DNA of 64,000 bases from CBDCVN01 sp965223045 (GTDB lineage Bacteria > Deinococcota > Deinococci > Deinococcales > Trueperaceae), in contig CBDCVN010000013.1 of NCBI GenBank assembly GCA_965223045.1, positions 930,001 through 994,000 of the forward strand, written 5' to 3'. The position numbers were made by a program, and so were the translations under genes. Shown here in pieces: positions 27,170-35,642 of this stretch. Every line of letters starts with the position of its first letter. Positions within the stretch are counted from its first letter, which is position 1. Under the pieces are notes generated by a model. The model was not told the origin of the DNA and made no database searches. It saw nothing but the letters and a program-made list of their open reading frames with translations.

Positions 27170-27591
27170 CCTACATTGATCCTAGCAGCTACACTTCTGT
27201 TTTTCTTAATGAAGCTAGGACAAGTGCTGTTATTGAAGAGCTAAAACCTATAAAAGACTTAGCAACTAGCGATTTTTCAGAAGCAGAAATGATTGCTAGC
27301 TTTAACAAGCTATTAAGAATGGGCAAATTATCTGAGGGTGACGTAATAAAGCTCCATCAAATTTTAACAGCTAACTTCAAAACAAGCATAAAAATTTTAA
27401 GTTTGATTCCAAAAGTGACTAGCTTAGCAAAAGACCTTTTACTTAAATATTACCGTCATAATTTGCGTGCACCTGACGCACTACACATAGCCACTGCTTT
27501 GCACTATGGGTGTGAGAAGTTCATAAGCAGTGATAAGAAACAAGCTGACATTGTTGAATTGACAAAGCTCGAGCTAATTTATATATCGTAG
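27166..27591 (+). CDS. PIN-domain (VapC-like) toxin ribonuclease
   Basis: A 141-residue PIN domain. Acidic metal-binding residues are seen in MTYIDPSSY (first Asp), SDFSEAEMIASF (Glu), RAPDALHIATA (Asp) and FISSDKKQADI (C-terminal Asp). PIN toxins cut RNA, often initiator tRNA or rRNA, with Mg2+ or Mn2+. The start is TTG at 27166, overlapping the antitoxin stop (TTGA); no other start is available near the correct N-terminus. Length is normal and all key residues are present, so the pair is probably functional. Confidence 0.92.
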   Translation: MTYIDPSSYTSVFLNEARTSAVIEELKPIKDLATSDFSEAEMIASFNKLLRMGKLSEGDVIKLHQILTANFKTSIKILSLIPKVTSLAKDLLLKYYRHNLRAPDALHIATALHYGCEKFISSDKKQADIVELTKLELIYIS

Positions 27592-27622
27592 AAAAGTCAT
27601 TTTAATTTGCTACACCTTCAAC

Positions 27623-28450
27623 CTAGTCTAATAGTGTCACGGGGAGAGTAATCCACTGTCGCTGACCAGCACTTTCCTTTACTAGAGAGGGCTGATCGAA
27701 TAACCCAGTAATTCGGTTGCCTGCCACATCCTCTAGCACAGGATCTATCACTAGTTGGTAAGGGCTTTGGTTCCATGGGTAGTCTGGAATGAATATCCAC
27801 TGTTGTTCCTGCTTTGAAAGCTCTATACTTCCAGCCACAGTTTGCCCAGTTCTGTCTTTCACCCGAATGCGATATGCTAATGAAACGTGATCCATCTTTC
27901 CATTGAGGTCAATTGTCAATGCTTCACTAGAGTCCTTCTTAGGGTGGCTGATACTCCATTTGCTGACGTCAGGTATTTCATAATCTGCCTCTGTGACTTT
28001 GAAAGACTTATGAAAACTGCTTGCCAGCCTACAACCTTTAGCATCTATAGCTGATGTATCTACTACTAACTTATAGTTATGTCCTGCTTTGAGTGCTCGT
28101 CCCATAGCATTGTGTGCAACCAACCCTGTTTTTACTCGCCCCGGATCAAATAGCAGTGTTAGGCGTGAGCTATCTGGGCTCCAGAGATCAAATCTGTTAT
28201 CAAGAAATACACCTTCGAGTTTATTCCCACTACTGTCTGTTAAGTAGACAGAAGACAAAATATCTTGCCGTTGCATTGGCTTGGAGAAATATACATAGAA
28301 GCGTAATAGATTTTCGGGTAATGTATCGGCAGTCGGGTAGACTTCTGATACCTGAGCTCTCTCTGTTGTTGAGTCACACGATGAAGCTAAAGCTGCTGAA
28401 AAGCAGATAATAAATCCGACTACTAAACTGGACAGAAAAGCTATTTTCAC
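27623..28450 (-). CDS. Lipoprotein with Ig-like (Big_5-type) domain
   Basis: The 275-residue product has a signal peptide ending at a lipobox (ALASSC, Cys at about residue 25). Residues about 33-150 follow the Big_5 Ig-like pattern: VYPTADTLPENLLRFYVYFSKPM, followed by paired strands and DPGRVKTGL. A second beta-rich half (about 155-275) ends in ITLPVTLLD. No catalytic motif is seen. The following minus-strand gene upstream (28464-29708) is 13 bp away, so the two are one operon and probably work together at the cell surface. Confidence 0.8.
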   Translation of the reverse strand: MKIAFLSSLVVGFIICFSAALASSCDSTTERAQVSEVYPTADTLPENLLRFYVYFSKPMQRQDILSSVYLTDSSGNKLEGVFLDNRFDLWSPDSSRLTLLFDPGRVKTGLVAHNAMGRALKAGHNYKLVVDTSAIDAKGCRLASSFHKSFKVTEADYEIPDVSKWSISHPKKDSSEALTIDLNGKMDHVSLAYRIRVKDRTGQTVAGSIELSKQEQQWIFIPDYPWNQSPYQLVIDPVLEDVAGNRITGLFDQPSLVKESAGQRQWITLPVTLLD

Positions 28451-28463
28451 AAGCTTGTTTACT

Positions 28464-29708
28464 CTAACGAGTCAGATCGCTATAACCTGAATCTGTTTTC
28501 AAAAGGTTCTGGAATGATCGGAACATTTCTTGCTCAGGAACATATTCGTAGTCGGAGAAATTATATTCGCTTATGAAATCATTCAGACGGAAGTAGGCCC
28601 CCTTGCGAAAAGAAACTAGATCTATATCTCCAGTAGTCAGATTTCTTTTCAAAGTTGCTATAAACTGCTCATCCTGATCAGCAGCTTGAAGAACACCTGC
28701 TAGCGGGAGAGGGCGGGTGGCAACGCCTGCTTGAGCCCACATTTCTGGTGTAGATAAACCTTCTTTTTGATTTGCGTTGATTAGGTCAGCAACACGAATC
28801 AGATCGGCACTACGCTCTTTATGAAAAACAAGCACATAATCTTCCATTTCTTGTTGCTGATTTGAGGCAGAGAAATGAATAACATCTAGAGGAGTGTTAC
28901 CGTAACCTAGTTCTGCTATCGTTTTGCCTTTAACATGAGCACTATCTGTTAGCTCACTAGTTGGAATCGTTACCAATGGGGTACAAGTATAAGCAGCAAC
29001 CACAGTTTCCACACCATCCAAATCCAGCACTGTCATAGCTCGAATGGGAGCCCTTGTTTCAGTCTGGTCATGGACTGTGTGGTATACTTCTATGCTTGAA
29101 GTTGTAGATGTATTATCAAACGGATAGGTTATCTTACGTAAAGTGGAAGAAAACTCACCTGTGGACAAACTAGATACATAAAGTGTGCCATTAACATAAT
29201 CCAGATCAGTTATATTTAGCGTAGTTGCAGGTATGTCTCGCCAGAATTTCACATCATCTGTTGCAGTATCGGTTAGCTTTTTTACAATGTTGGGAAGTGA
29301 CTTCAAGTCAACCTTGATGAAATTTCCAGCTTGGTTAGCACGAATAACAATCGGAGTTCTTTTTTCGTTTTCCTGAATAGAAAGTGATATATAGACTTCT
29401 TTACTTACAGGGTGAATTGCAATGTCGTGGTAACTTAATAAACGGCTATCGACACCAAGGAATTTTGCTATTTTAGTGCCTGCCCCTTCCAGATTATAAC
29501 TTTCTGAAGTCTTTGCTGGTTCTGCTAGTGGAAGTTTATAGGCTAGTATTTGGCCGCCGTCTGAATCGGCAATAAATAGTGTATTTTCGTTAGCGAACTC
29601 AAGGATGGTAGCTGATAAGGGATATGCCCCTGCATTGGCTGTAAGACCTATAATTCCTAAGATCAGTACTGAGACTATGTTACATACAAATACTTTTGAT
29701 TTTTTCAT
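28464..29708 (-). CDS. Exported protein, probably beta-propeller
   Basis: A 414-residue secreted protein with a clear signal peptide (SVLILGIIGLTANAGA). The sequence holds repeated propeller-like strands (ENTLFIADSDGGQILAYKLP, YHDIAIHPVSKEVYISLS, NITDLDYVNGTLYVSSLSTG), as in NHL/quinoprotein-like folds, but I cannot name a family. It has a single internal Cys. First gene of a two-gene operon with the Ig-like lipoprotein, preceded by AGGAGATAACC. A sensing or binding role is only a guess. Confidence 0.7.
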   Translation of the reverse strand: MKKSKVFVCNIVSVLILGIIGLTANAGAYPLSATILEFANENTLFIADSDGGQILAYKLPLAEPAKTSESYNLEGAGTKIAKFLGVDSRLLSYHDIAIHPVSKEVYISLSIQENEKRTPIVIRANQAGNFIKVDLKSLPNIVKKLTDTATDDVKFWRDIPATTLNITDLDYVNGTLYVSSLSTGEFSSTLRKITYPFDNTSTTSSIEVYHTVHDQTETRAPIRAMTVLDLDGVETVVAAYTCTPLVTIPTSELTDSAHVKGKTIAELGYGNTPLDVIHFSASNQQQEMEDYVLVFHKERSADLIRVADLINANQKEGLSTPEMWAQAGVATRPLPLAGVLQAADQDEQFIATLKRNLTTGDIDLVSFRKGAYFRLNDFISEYNFSDYEYVPEQEMFRSFQNLLKTDSGYSDLTR

Positions 29709-29797
29709 GGTTATCTCCTACACATTTAGAGAGAGCTTGACCATATTGAGAGTCCATTACCGCTTGACACTGGCCTAATCTCTCTAATACACATATT

Positions 29798-30127
29798 TCA
29801 CTCAGTAGGTATTATACCATTCCTCTCTCCCCACTTTTCAATTTCTTCAAGTATAGGAATAAGGCTTTTTGATAGATCAGTTCTTTCGTACTCCACTCTA
29901 GGAGGGATCTCTGGGTAATGTGTGCGTGTTACTAAACCATCACGCTCTAGCTGACGTAACTGTTGAGCAATAATTTTTTGTGAGGCTTTAGGAATAAGTC
30001 TCCTTAACTGATTAAAACGTTTAGGCTTGTCACCAAGATGCCAAAGAATCTCAATTTTCCACTTGCCTATGAAAAGCTCGAGCACAGGAGAAATAGGACA
30101 GGTTATTAATTCTTTTTCTGCTGACAT
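29798..30127 (-). CDS. HxlR-family winged-helix regulator
   Basis: A 109-residue HxlR/DUF24 protein with the N-terminal Cys (ELITCPISPVLELFIGKWK) at position 10, the DNA-binding region RFNQLRRLIPKASQKIIAQQLRQLERDGL and the wing EIPPRVEYERTDL. It is related to the one at 19464-19826. It is divergent from the exported module B-NTF2 gene at 30260, with a symmetrical site between. Electrophile sensing through the Cys is plausible by family analogy. A GCTCGAGC octamer lies in the coding region. Confidence 0.92.
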   Translation of the reverse strand: MSAEKELITCPISPVLELFIGKWKIEILWHLGDKPKRFNQLRRLIPKASQKIIAQQLRQLERDGLVTRTHYPEIPPRVEYERTDLSKSLIPILEEIEKWGERNGIIPTE

Positions 30128-30148
30128 AGGATTAATTATATACTAAGT

Positions 30149-30160
30149 TACTTACAAGTA
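30149..30160. promoter_or_regulatory. Candidate HxlR operator
   Basis: TACTTACAAGTA is an inverted repeat (TACTT/AAGTA) in the divergent region between the HxlR gene and the module B-NTF2 gene. The AAGTA core is shared with the paired repeats at 19395-19423. Neighbouring TATACT elements may extend the site. Confidence 0.5.
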
Positions 30161-30259
30161 TCTAGTTGACTTTGTATACTAGAAATTTTATAAATGTAAT
30201 CCTAAGTCTTGTAGTAGCTCAGGATTTAGGCAACTACAAGATATTGATAGGAGAAAAAC

Positions 30260-31114
30260 GTGACAAAAAAGTACTTTTCATTAGAAGCGAGAAAAAACAT
30301 GCGTATCTTTTTTACTCTCTCTGTAATCATATTAATTGCAGCTAGTTCTTACATAGTATCCCAAGGTACGCAAAAAAACCTTTGTAATGAGGGTCTAGTG
30401 CAAATTATTAAACTAAGTGATAGTGGTTCTATTATTAACACATCCTGTGTTACTCCAGATGTAGCTGAAAGGTTCAGCGCTTCTGGCTGGGAGATCATTA
30501 CACCAAACTCTGAAGGGGAATTTTTTCCTAATATAATTGAAGATACAGAGGAAGTAGCAGATACCCAAAACATTGTTGAAGGAACAGATACAGGTGCTGA
30601 GGATAGTGATTTACAGGCCAAAATTGATGAGTTGCAAGCTCGAGTTGACGAGTTGCAAATTCAAGTTGATGCACACAAAGCTGAACGAGAAACTACAGCA
30701 AAGCAACTACAAGCCTTTGATGAGCTTGATCTAGTTGCTTTTAATAACCGTGATATGGAACTCATCAAACAAATACATGCTGATGATGTGAAAGTGTATA
30801 ACCCTGATGGCACAATTACTGAGCCTATGGAACCACATGCTGAAGAACTTCAATATTTATTTGATACATTTGATTTTAGGGTAGCAGAGCATATTGTCGG
30901 ATTTGGTTATGGTGAATGGACCGCTGGCATTAGTATCTCTGAAGGGAAATGGGTTAAGCCTATTACCTTACCTGATGGAACTGTTTTGCAACCCACAGGT
31001 AAACCTGTAAGCCTTAAAATCGCAACAATAGCTCGCTGGGAAAATGGTCGCATTGCCGAAGAGTACCTCTTTTGGGACAACGCTGACTGGAACAGGCAAA
31101 TTGGTCTTGAATAA
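30260..31114 (+). CDS. Exported module B-coiled coil-NTF2/SnoaL-like protein
   Basis: Starts at GTG 30260 after AGGAGA. The 284-residue product has an N-terminal signal or anchor helix (IFFTLSVIILIAASSYIVS), module B (CNEGLVQIIK, then SCVTPDVAERFSASGWEIIT), an acidic linker, a coiled coil (DELQARVDELQIQVDAHKAE, about 120-150) and a SnoaL/NTF2-like domain to the end (FNNRDMELIKQIHADDVKVY, ARWENGRIAEEYLFWDNADW). NTF2-like folds bind or isomerise small hydrophobic molecules. Module B is more diverged here than in the cupin and isochorismatase proteins. The gene is divergent from an HxlR regulator and followed closely by the luciferase-domain gene, which overlaps its end. Confidence 0.86.
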   Translation: MTKKYFSLEARKNMRIFFTLSVIILIAASSYIVSQGTQKNLCNEGLVQIIKLSDSGSIINTSCVTPDVAERFSASGWEIITPNSEGEFFPNIIEDTEEVADTQNIVEGTDTGAEDSDLQAKIDELQARVDELQIQVDAHKAERETTAKQLQAFDELDLVAFNNRDMELIKQIHADDVKVYNPDGTITEPMEPHAEELQYLFDTFDFRVAEHIVGFGYGEWTAGISISEGKWVKPITLPDGTVLQPTGKPVSLKIATIARWENGRIAEEYLFWDNADWNRQIGLE

Positions 31115-31586
31115 TAAATTTCAATTACCATTTCGTGAAGGCAATCCACCTAAAATTGGGCAGCAACCACCTCAACTTCAGTACTCTGATTTAGGGCCAG
31201 AAAACATACGTTTAGCACTCAAAAAATGGGCATTTAATACTTTTCCTCATGTGAGAGAGCACGACACTCTCATTTCAGTACCCACAAGCAGAGCAATGTG
31301 GTTAGACGAGGAAATTACTCCTGCACACGATGATGCTTTTATGCCTCCAGCAGGTAGTAGAGAGTTTTGCCATATACATGAAGATGGCAGCTTACATGCT
31401 GTTGTTGATAATTCTATTGAAGATGAAATTTTAGCAAAAAGATGGGGTGTTAGGCATATGTATTATGATAGAGGTGTGAAAGAGGTGCTGGTTTATGCAC
31501 CTCGTAATGAACAAGAACTAGAAATTGTAAAACGCATTATTCATGAGTCTTATAAATATGCATCAGGACTAAAAATAGATAGCTAG
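31107..31586 (+). CDS. Luciferase-domain (PF17648-type) small protein
   Basis: The protein matches the luciferase-domain family found in many bacteria: pattern REFCHIHEDGSLHAVVDN followed by KRWGVRHMYYDRGVKEVLVYAPRNEQE. From the TTG at 31107 it is about 159 residues; an upstream ATG at 31044 lies deep in the previous gene and would add 21 residues that merely read that gene out of frame. No catalytic role is established for the family. It overlaps the module B-NTF2 gene by 8 bp (if TTG is used), so the pair is translationally coupled. Confidence 0.78.
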   Translation: MNNKFQLPFREGNPPKIGQQPPQLQYSDLGPENIRLALKKWAFNTFPHVREHDTLISVPTSRAMWLDEEITPAHDDAFMPPAGSREFCHIHEDGSLHAVVDNSIEDEILAKRWGVRHMYYDRGVKEVLVYAPRNEQELEIVKRIIHESYKYASGLKIDS

Positions 31587-31605
31587 ATAAATGGCTTTAA
31601 TTATA

Positions 31606-31913
31606 CTGGAATTACGCAGGCTCTAATTACTCATCTAGATAAGGGTTTTTGCCGACCACATGCCATAAGATGTGCCTCTGACGCAAAATCGTTTTTTACT
31701 ATTTCCTGCACAGTAATCTTACCCACCTCAAAATGCCTCTAAAAACTTTTTGGGGTAATTCCACACTTATACTTTTTGTCAGATAATACCTCAACCTGTC
31801 TGGAAAAGAGTTTACGCTCTAAGAGAATAAATCATTCCTGCACACATCTTTAGAAAGGTATATGCAGGAATACTTTGTTTGTGAAAGACTTTTTAAGGGG
31901 TGCGTAATTCCAG
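31606..31913. mobile_element. MITE-A copy 2 (308 bp, inverted)
   Basis: Reverse complement of 3387-3694 with the same length and, by eye, the same sequence. Ends are CTGGAATTACGCA and TGCGTAATTCCAG. The clear 6-bp flanking duplication seen at copy 1 is not present here. It lies 19 bp after the luciferase-domain gene stop, disrupting nothing visible. Confidence 0.9.
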
Positions 31914-31934
31914 ATAGATGTACAAATAAGTTCT

Positions 31935-32081
31935 TACTTTGCCAACAAAAGGATATTATCCCGAACGCAGTGAAGAACCTCTTGTGCATTAATGTTATTT
32001 AAGATTCTTCATCGTTATATTCCTCAGAATGACATGCTTACAGAAGGAGTTTTCTTTTAGGGGGAGATTTTTTCTGGGGTG
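31935..32081 (+). repeat. Dispersed intergenic repeat, copy 2
   Basis: Shares the order GCAGTGAAG, GCATTAATG, AGATTCTTCATCG, CCTCAGAATGACATGCTTACAG with copy 1 at 26205-26356, diverged by substitutions. It runs into the stop codon of the BTAD regulator. Confidence 0.7.
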
Positions 32082-33626
32082 CTATAACTCAAGTGTAGTA
32101 AGAATCTTATTTGTTTCTTCATACTCAGGAATTTCGTCTACATCTACTATAGGAGTTATGCGTTCTAATAGTTCTGTTAATAGTGAATGTGCCTCCTTTT
32201 GCTTATTCACTTGTTGCTTATTCACTTGTTGCTTATTCACTTGCCAATATTTTGCTAGGGATATAGTGGCTTGTAGCTCGAGCATACAAGCACCTTGTTT
32301 CTTAGCTACAGCTATAGCTTGTCTAAAACACTGTTCAACCTCTGCAACCTCTGCTCCTAATTTTTGTAAGCACTCACCTTTTAGTTGATTAAGTTGAGAT
32401 AGATAAAAGGACTCATCCTTTTTCTTGCTATTCTCAAATGCTTCCTCCAAAACATTTAAAGCCTTATTGTACTCATATTTTAGCATTAAGCCTTCAGCCA
32501 ACATTGCTAGTAAATATGAAGCTATGGGCAGGCCTTCTGACATTTTAACATTGTTTAGACCTTGTTGCATTTCAGCAATACCTGTTTCAATTTCTCCTAG
32601 TTGTGCTCGAGCCCAGCCATGACTAACAAGACCCCATGCTTCCCAAAAAGAATAGTCATTTTCGTTTGCTAACTTTAAAAGTTTATCAGCCATAGCTTTT
32701 AAACTAGTAAAATCATGCATAAATTGGTAGCTAGAAGCAGATAGTGCTAGAAACATTGCCCTGCCGACTGCATTCCGGTGGTCAGGTAATGGTTCTTTGG
32801 TTATTAGAATTTTTGCTTCCTTTAGTTTGCCCTTAAAACAAAGCGCCCAAGACAGTACGGGTACTAGTATTACACGTTGGTCATGGGTGTAATGACAAAT
32901 CATATTCTTATTGGTAGGTTCATCAACATTACCCTCACCAAGAAATGAATACCCTAGCTCTATAACCTTATCATTATGACCAAGAAAGAAATTGGACGAT
33001 ATTAATAAAGTGTCTGCTGTAGCTAGATGCGCTAACTCTTTTTGTTTATCAGGTACTGTCTTAAGTTCACTTGACCAATCTAAACAAGTTTGAAGTGATA
33101 AATTACTACTAGAAGCAGTATGATGAGTTAAATCTTCATAAGCAGTTATCAATTGAGGATTTGTTTCCCCAACTTGATGGCACAATTCCAAAGCACGTTC
33201 TAAAGCAACTCGCACTCTTTCAGATTGATCACCTTCAACAGGTAAAAGTGCCATACCTAAGCCAGCTTGAAAACCTAATTCTGTAGATGTTAATTCTGCT
33301 TTACTAGGCAACTGATCAATAAAAGCTAAACCACGTTCATAATGGGCAATGGCCTCTTTATTTGAACCCAGTATCTGTGCTTGTTGTCCTGCAACTAGCA
33401 AATACTCTAAGGTCTTTTCAATATTACCTGCTTGCTCAAAGTGCCAAGCTAGTTGTGGTGCTATATCCTTGGCTTTCTCACCATACATATCTTCTAGGAT
33501 AAACGCTATGTCTTCATGCAAGTAAATGCGTTCAGTTTCTGAGCTTACCCCCAAAAACTGGACAGAAAACCCCGGCGAAATTAAGGTCCATAGAAGATGT
33601 AAAATATCTAGAATATGGAGATATAA

Positions 33627-33920
33627 ATGAGCCAGACAAAAGGAATAAGAAAAACATATAAGAAAGAATTCAAAGCTAAAGTTGCAGCAGCAGCCATAGT
33701 TGGAGAGAAGAATCTTGCAGAATTAGCAAATCAATATGGTGTACACACCACTCAAATTAAAGAATGGAAAAAAGCTGGATCAGAAGCATTGCATGAAAGA
33801 TTTTCACTACTAAGGGGCAGGAAAGCCAAACTGCAAGAACGTAGAGAGGCTGCACTGTACGAACAGATTGGCAAATTGAAAATGGAACTAGATTTTTTGT
33901 CCAAAGGGCTCAAAAACTGA
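33627..33920 (+). CDS. IS3 OrfA helix-turn-helix protein (copy 2)
   Basis: The same 97-residue protein as copy 1 at 9481-9774, with HTH at about residues 20-60 and a coiled-coil tail. The slippery heptamer T TTT TTG is at 33893-33899, in phase for a -1 shift into orfB. Start ATG preceded by ATGGAGATATAA. Confidence 0.93.
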   Translation: MSQTKGIRKTYKKEFKAKVAAAAIVGEKNLAELANQYGVHTTQIKEWKKAGSEALHERFSLLRGRKAKLQERREAALYEQIGKLKMELDFLSKGLKN

Positions 33921-33934
33921 GTCAAGAGGAACGT

Positions 33935-34771
33935 ATGTTGATAGTCGATCCAAGGCACCCTCAATTGAGCATTACTAAGCAATGTGAGTTACTGAGACTG
34001 AATCGTAGTAGTTATTACTATCGACCTACAGGAATTAGTGACCTCAATGAAAAGTTGATGCAAAGGATAGATGAGTTGTATACAGATCATCCTTTTCTAG
34101 GTTATCGCAAGATAACAGCAATGCTAAATAGAGAAAGCTATAAGGTCAATCATAAAAGAGTATATCGTTTGATGTGTCTGATGGGTTTGCAAGCTATATA
34201 TGCCAAACCCAAACTAAGTAAACCAAAGGAAGGACATAAAATTTACCCATACCTTCTGAAAAACAAAATCATAAACAAACCAAATCAGGTATGGGCTAGT
34301 GATATTACGTATATACGTTTGCAAGGAGGATATTGCTATCTGGTAGTAGTAATGGATTGGTATAGCCGTTATGTTGTTTCATGGGAAGTTTCGAATAGCA
34401 TGAAAGCAGAGTTTTGTATAGAAGCATTAGAAGAGGCGTTGGAAGGAGAGAAGCCAGAGATATTCAATACAGATCAAGGTAGTCAGTACACAAGTCATGA
34501 GTTTACGGATATATTGAAGGCAAACGAAATAGCAATCAGCATGGACGGAAGAGGGTGCTACATGGATAATATATTTACAGAAAGGTTGTGGAGAACGGTA
34601 AAGTATGAAGAAGTATATCTAAAGGAATACAAAAATATAGAGCAAGGAAGGGAAGAAATAGGAAAGTACTTACAATTTTATAACAGTGAACGTCCGCATC
34701 AATCATTGCAGTACAAAACGCCTGAATTAGTTTACAGAGAGGAGAAAACTAAATCAATAATAACAGGATAG
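33935..34771 (+). CDS. IS3 OrfB integrase-core transposase (copy 2)
   Basis: The same 278-residue rve-type DDE enzyme as in copy 1 (D in ASDITYI, D in NTDQGSQ, E in FTERLWR). By -1 frameshift from orfA it is produced as a 381-residue fusion. Intact. Confidence 0.93.
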   Translation: MLIVDPRHPQLSITKQCELLRLNRSSYYYRPTGISDLNEKLMQRIDELYTDHPFLGYRKITAMLNRESYKVNHKRVYRLMCLMGLQAIYAKPKLSKPKEGHKIYPYLLKNKIINKPNQVWASDITYIRLQGGYCYLVVVMDWYSRYVVSWEVSNSMKAEFCIEALEEALEGEKPEIFNTDQGSQYTSHEFTDILKANEIAISMDGRGCYMDNIFTERLWRTVKYEEVYLKEYKNIEQGREEIGKYLQFYNSERPHQSLQYKTPELVYREEKTKSIITG

Positions 34772-35380
34772 GTTGTTATCAAGCTTACAAACAATGTAAT
34801 CTCAATTTGATATCATTTTAGTAGGTCTTAATTAACCTTAATTTTTTGTCCGATCAATTGGGTTCACCTCATTCAGCTAAGTTGCTATAAATATATTGTT
34901 GAAAAAGATTATGTCGAAAACGATAATGAGAAAGTTTCTGTCTGCCAAGACGCTCTATTTTCTCTGATTGCACTAGCCTATGCCTCTTATCCATTTCACT
35001 ACTAAAGGTGCAAATAACCTCACGCTCGTCTTGCTTTTGCACTTGCGCTACTGCCTCGCCTATAAATGCTTCTCCTTGTACACTTGCCACACCTAGTAAT
35101 TCACGTTGCTCATTAGGCAAACGACCAATTCTTACCTCTATAACCCCTTCTACTTTAGCTGGCAAAGTTTGCCAATCTATATTATCCTTAGCAAGCCACT
35201 TACCGCCTTGCTTATAAAGATCACACCTATCTTTCATAGCACTCAGTAACTCAGCAGTAAATAATGCATGTCCTTGGGTATGTTTAAAAAAAGTCTCTCT
35301 AAAGTTACTATCTAGCTCATTTACTTCACTATCAAGATAGGCATCTACAAACTCACGCTCATCCTCTACCTTTTGATCTT

Positions 35381-35642
35381 CTAGGGCGTGTGGACACCTA
35401 GAGTGTGAAATCGAAAACGCTACTCTTAAATACCTTGGATAATCCTGATGCTGACGCATAAGCTCCTCTGCAATCTGGTAAAGATTATGTGGTTAACAAC
35501 TAAAGCTTCTCGCAAATATAGGCTATCCTGCAATTTTTTTTGGAATTCACATTTTCTAACAAATAGCTGTCCTGAGACTGGCTAGTTTGGTTTTGATATC
35601 CAATGCGTGCAATTTCTGATTTGTCATATCCACATGCCCTAG
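35381..35642. mobile_element. MITE-B copy 1 (262 bp)
   Basis: A 262-bp segment with ends CTAGGGCGTGTGGA and TCCACATGCCCTAG, carrying no transposase. The same sequence in the opposite orientation is at 45806-46067. CTAG at both ends may be part of the element or a CTAG target with TA duplicated; one CTAG must stay to restore the host frame. It contributes a misleading start (MRQHQDYPRY) to the fragment downstream of it. Confidence 0.9.

Larger units (their letters stand above)
33540..34871 (+). mobile_element. IS3-family element, copy 2 (1332 bp)
   Basis: Ends TGAGCTTACCCC and GGGTTCACCTCA, target duplication TTC on both sides (33537-33539, 34872-34874). It reads opposite to the regulator it splits, and its terminal TGA provides the stop after SNLAE. 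Confidence 0.95.

Noticed and set aside
8530..34871. IS3 copies 1 and 2 as ends of one large composite transposon
   Set aside because: Each copy has its own different 3-bp target duplication, so each inserted alone.
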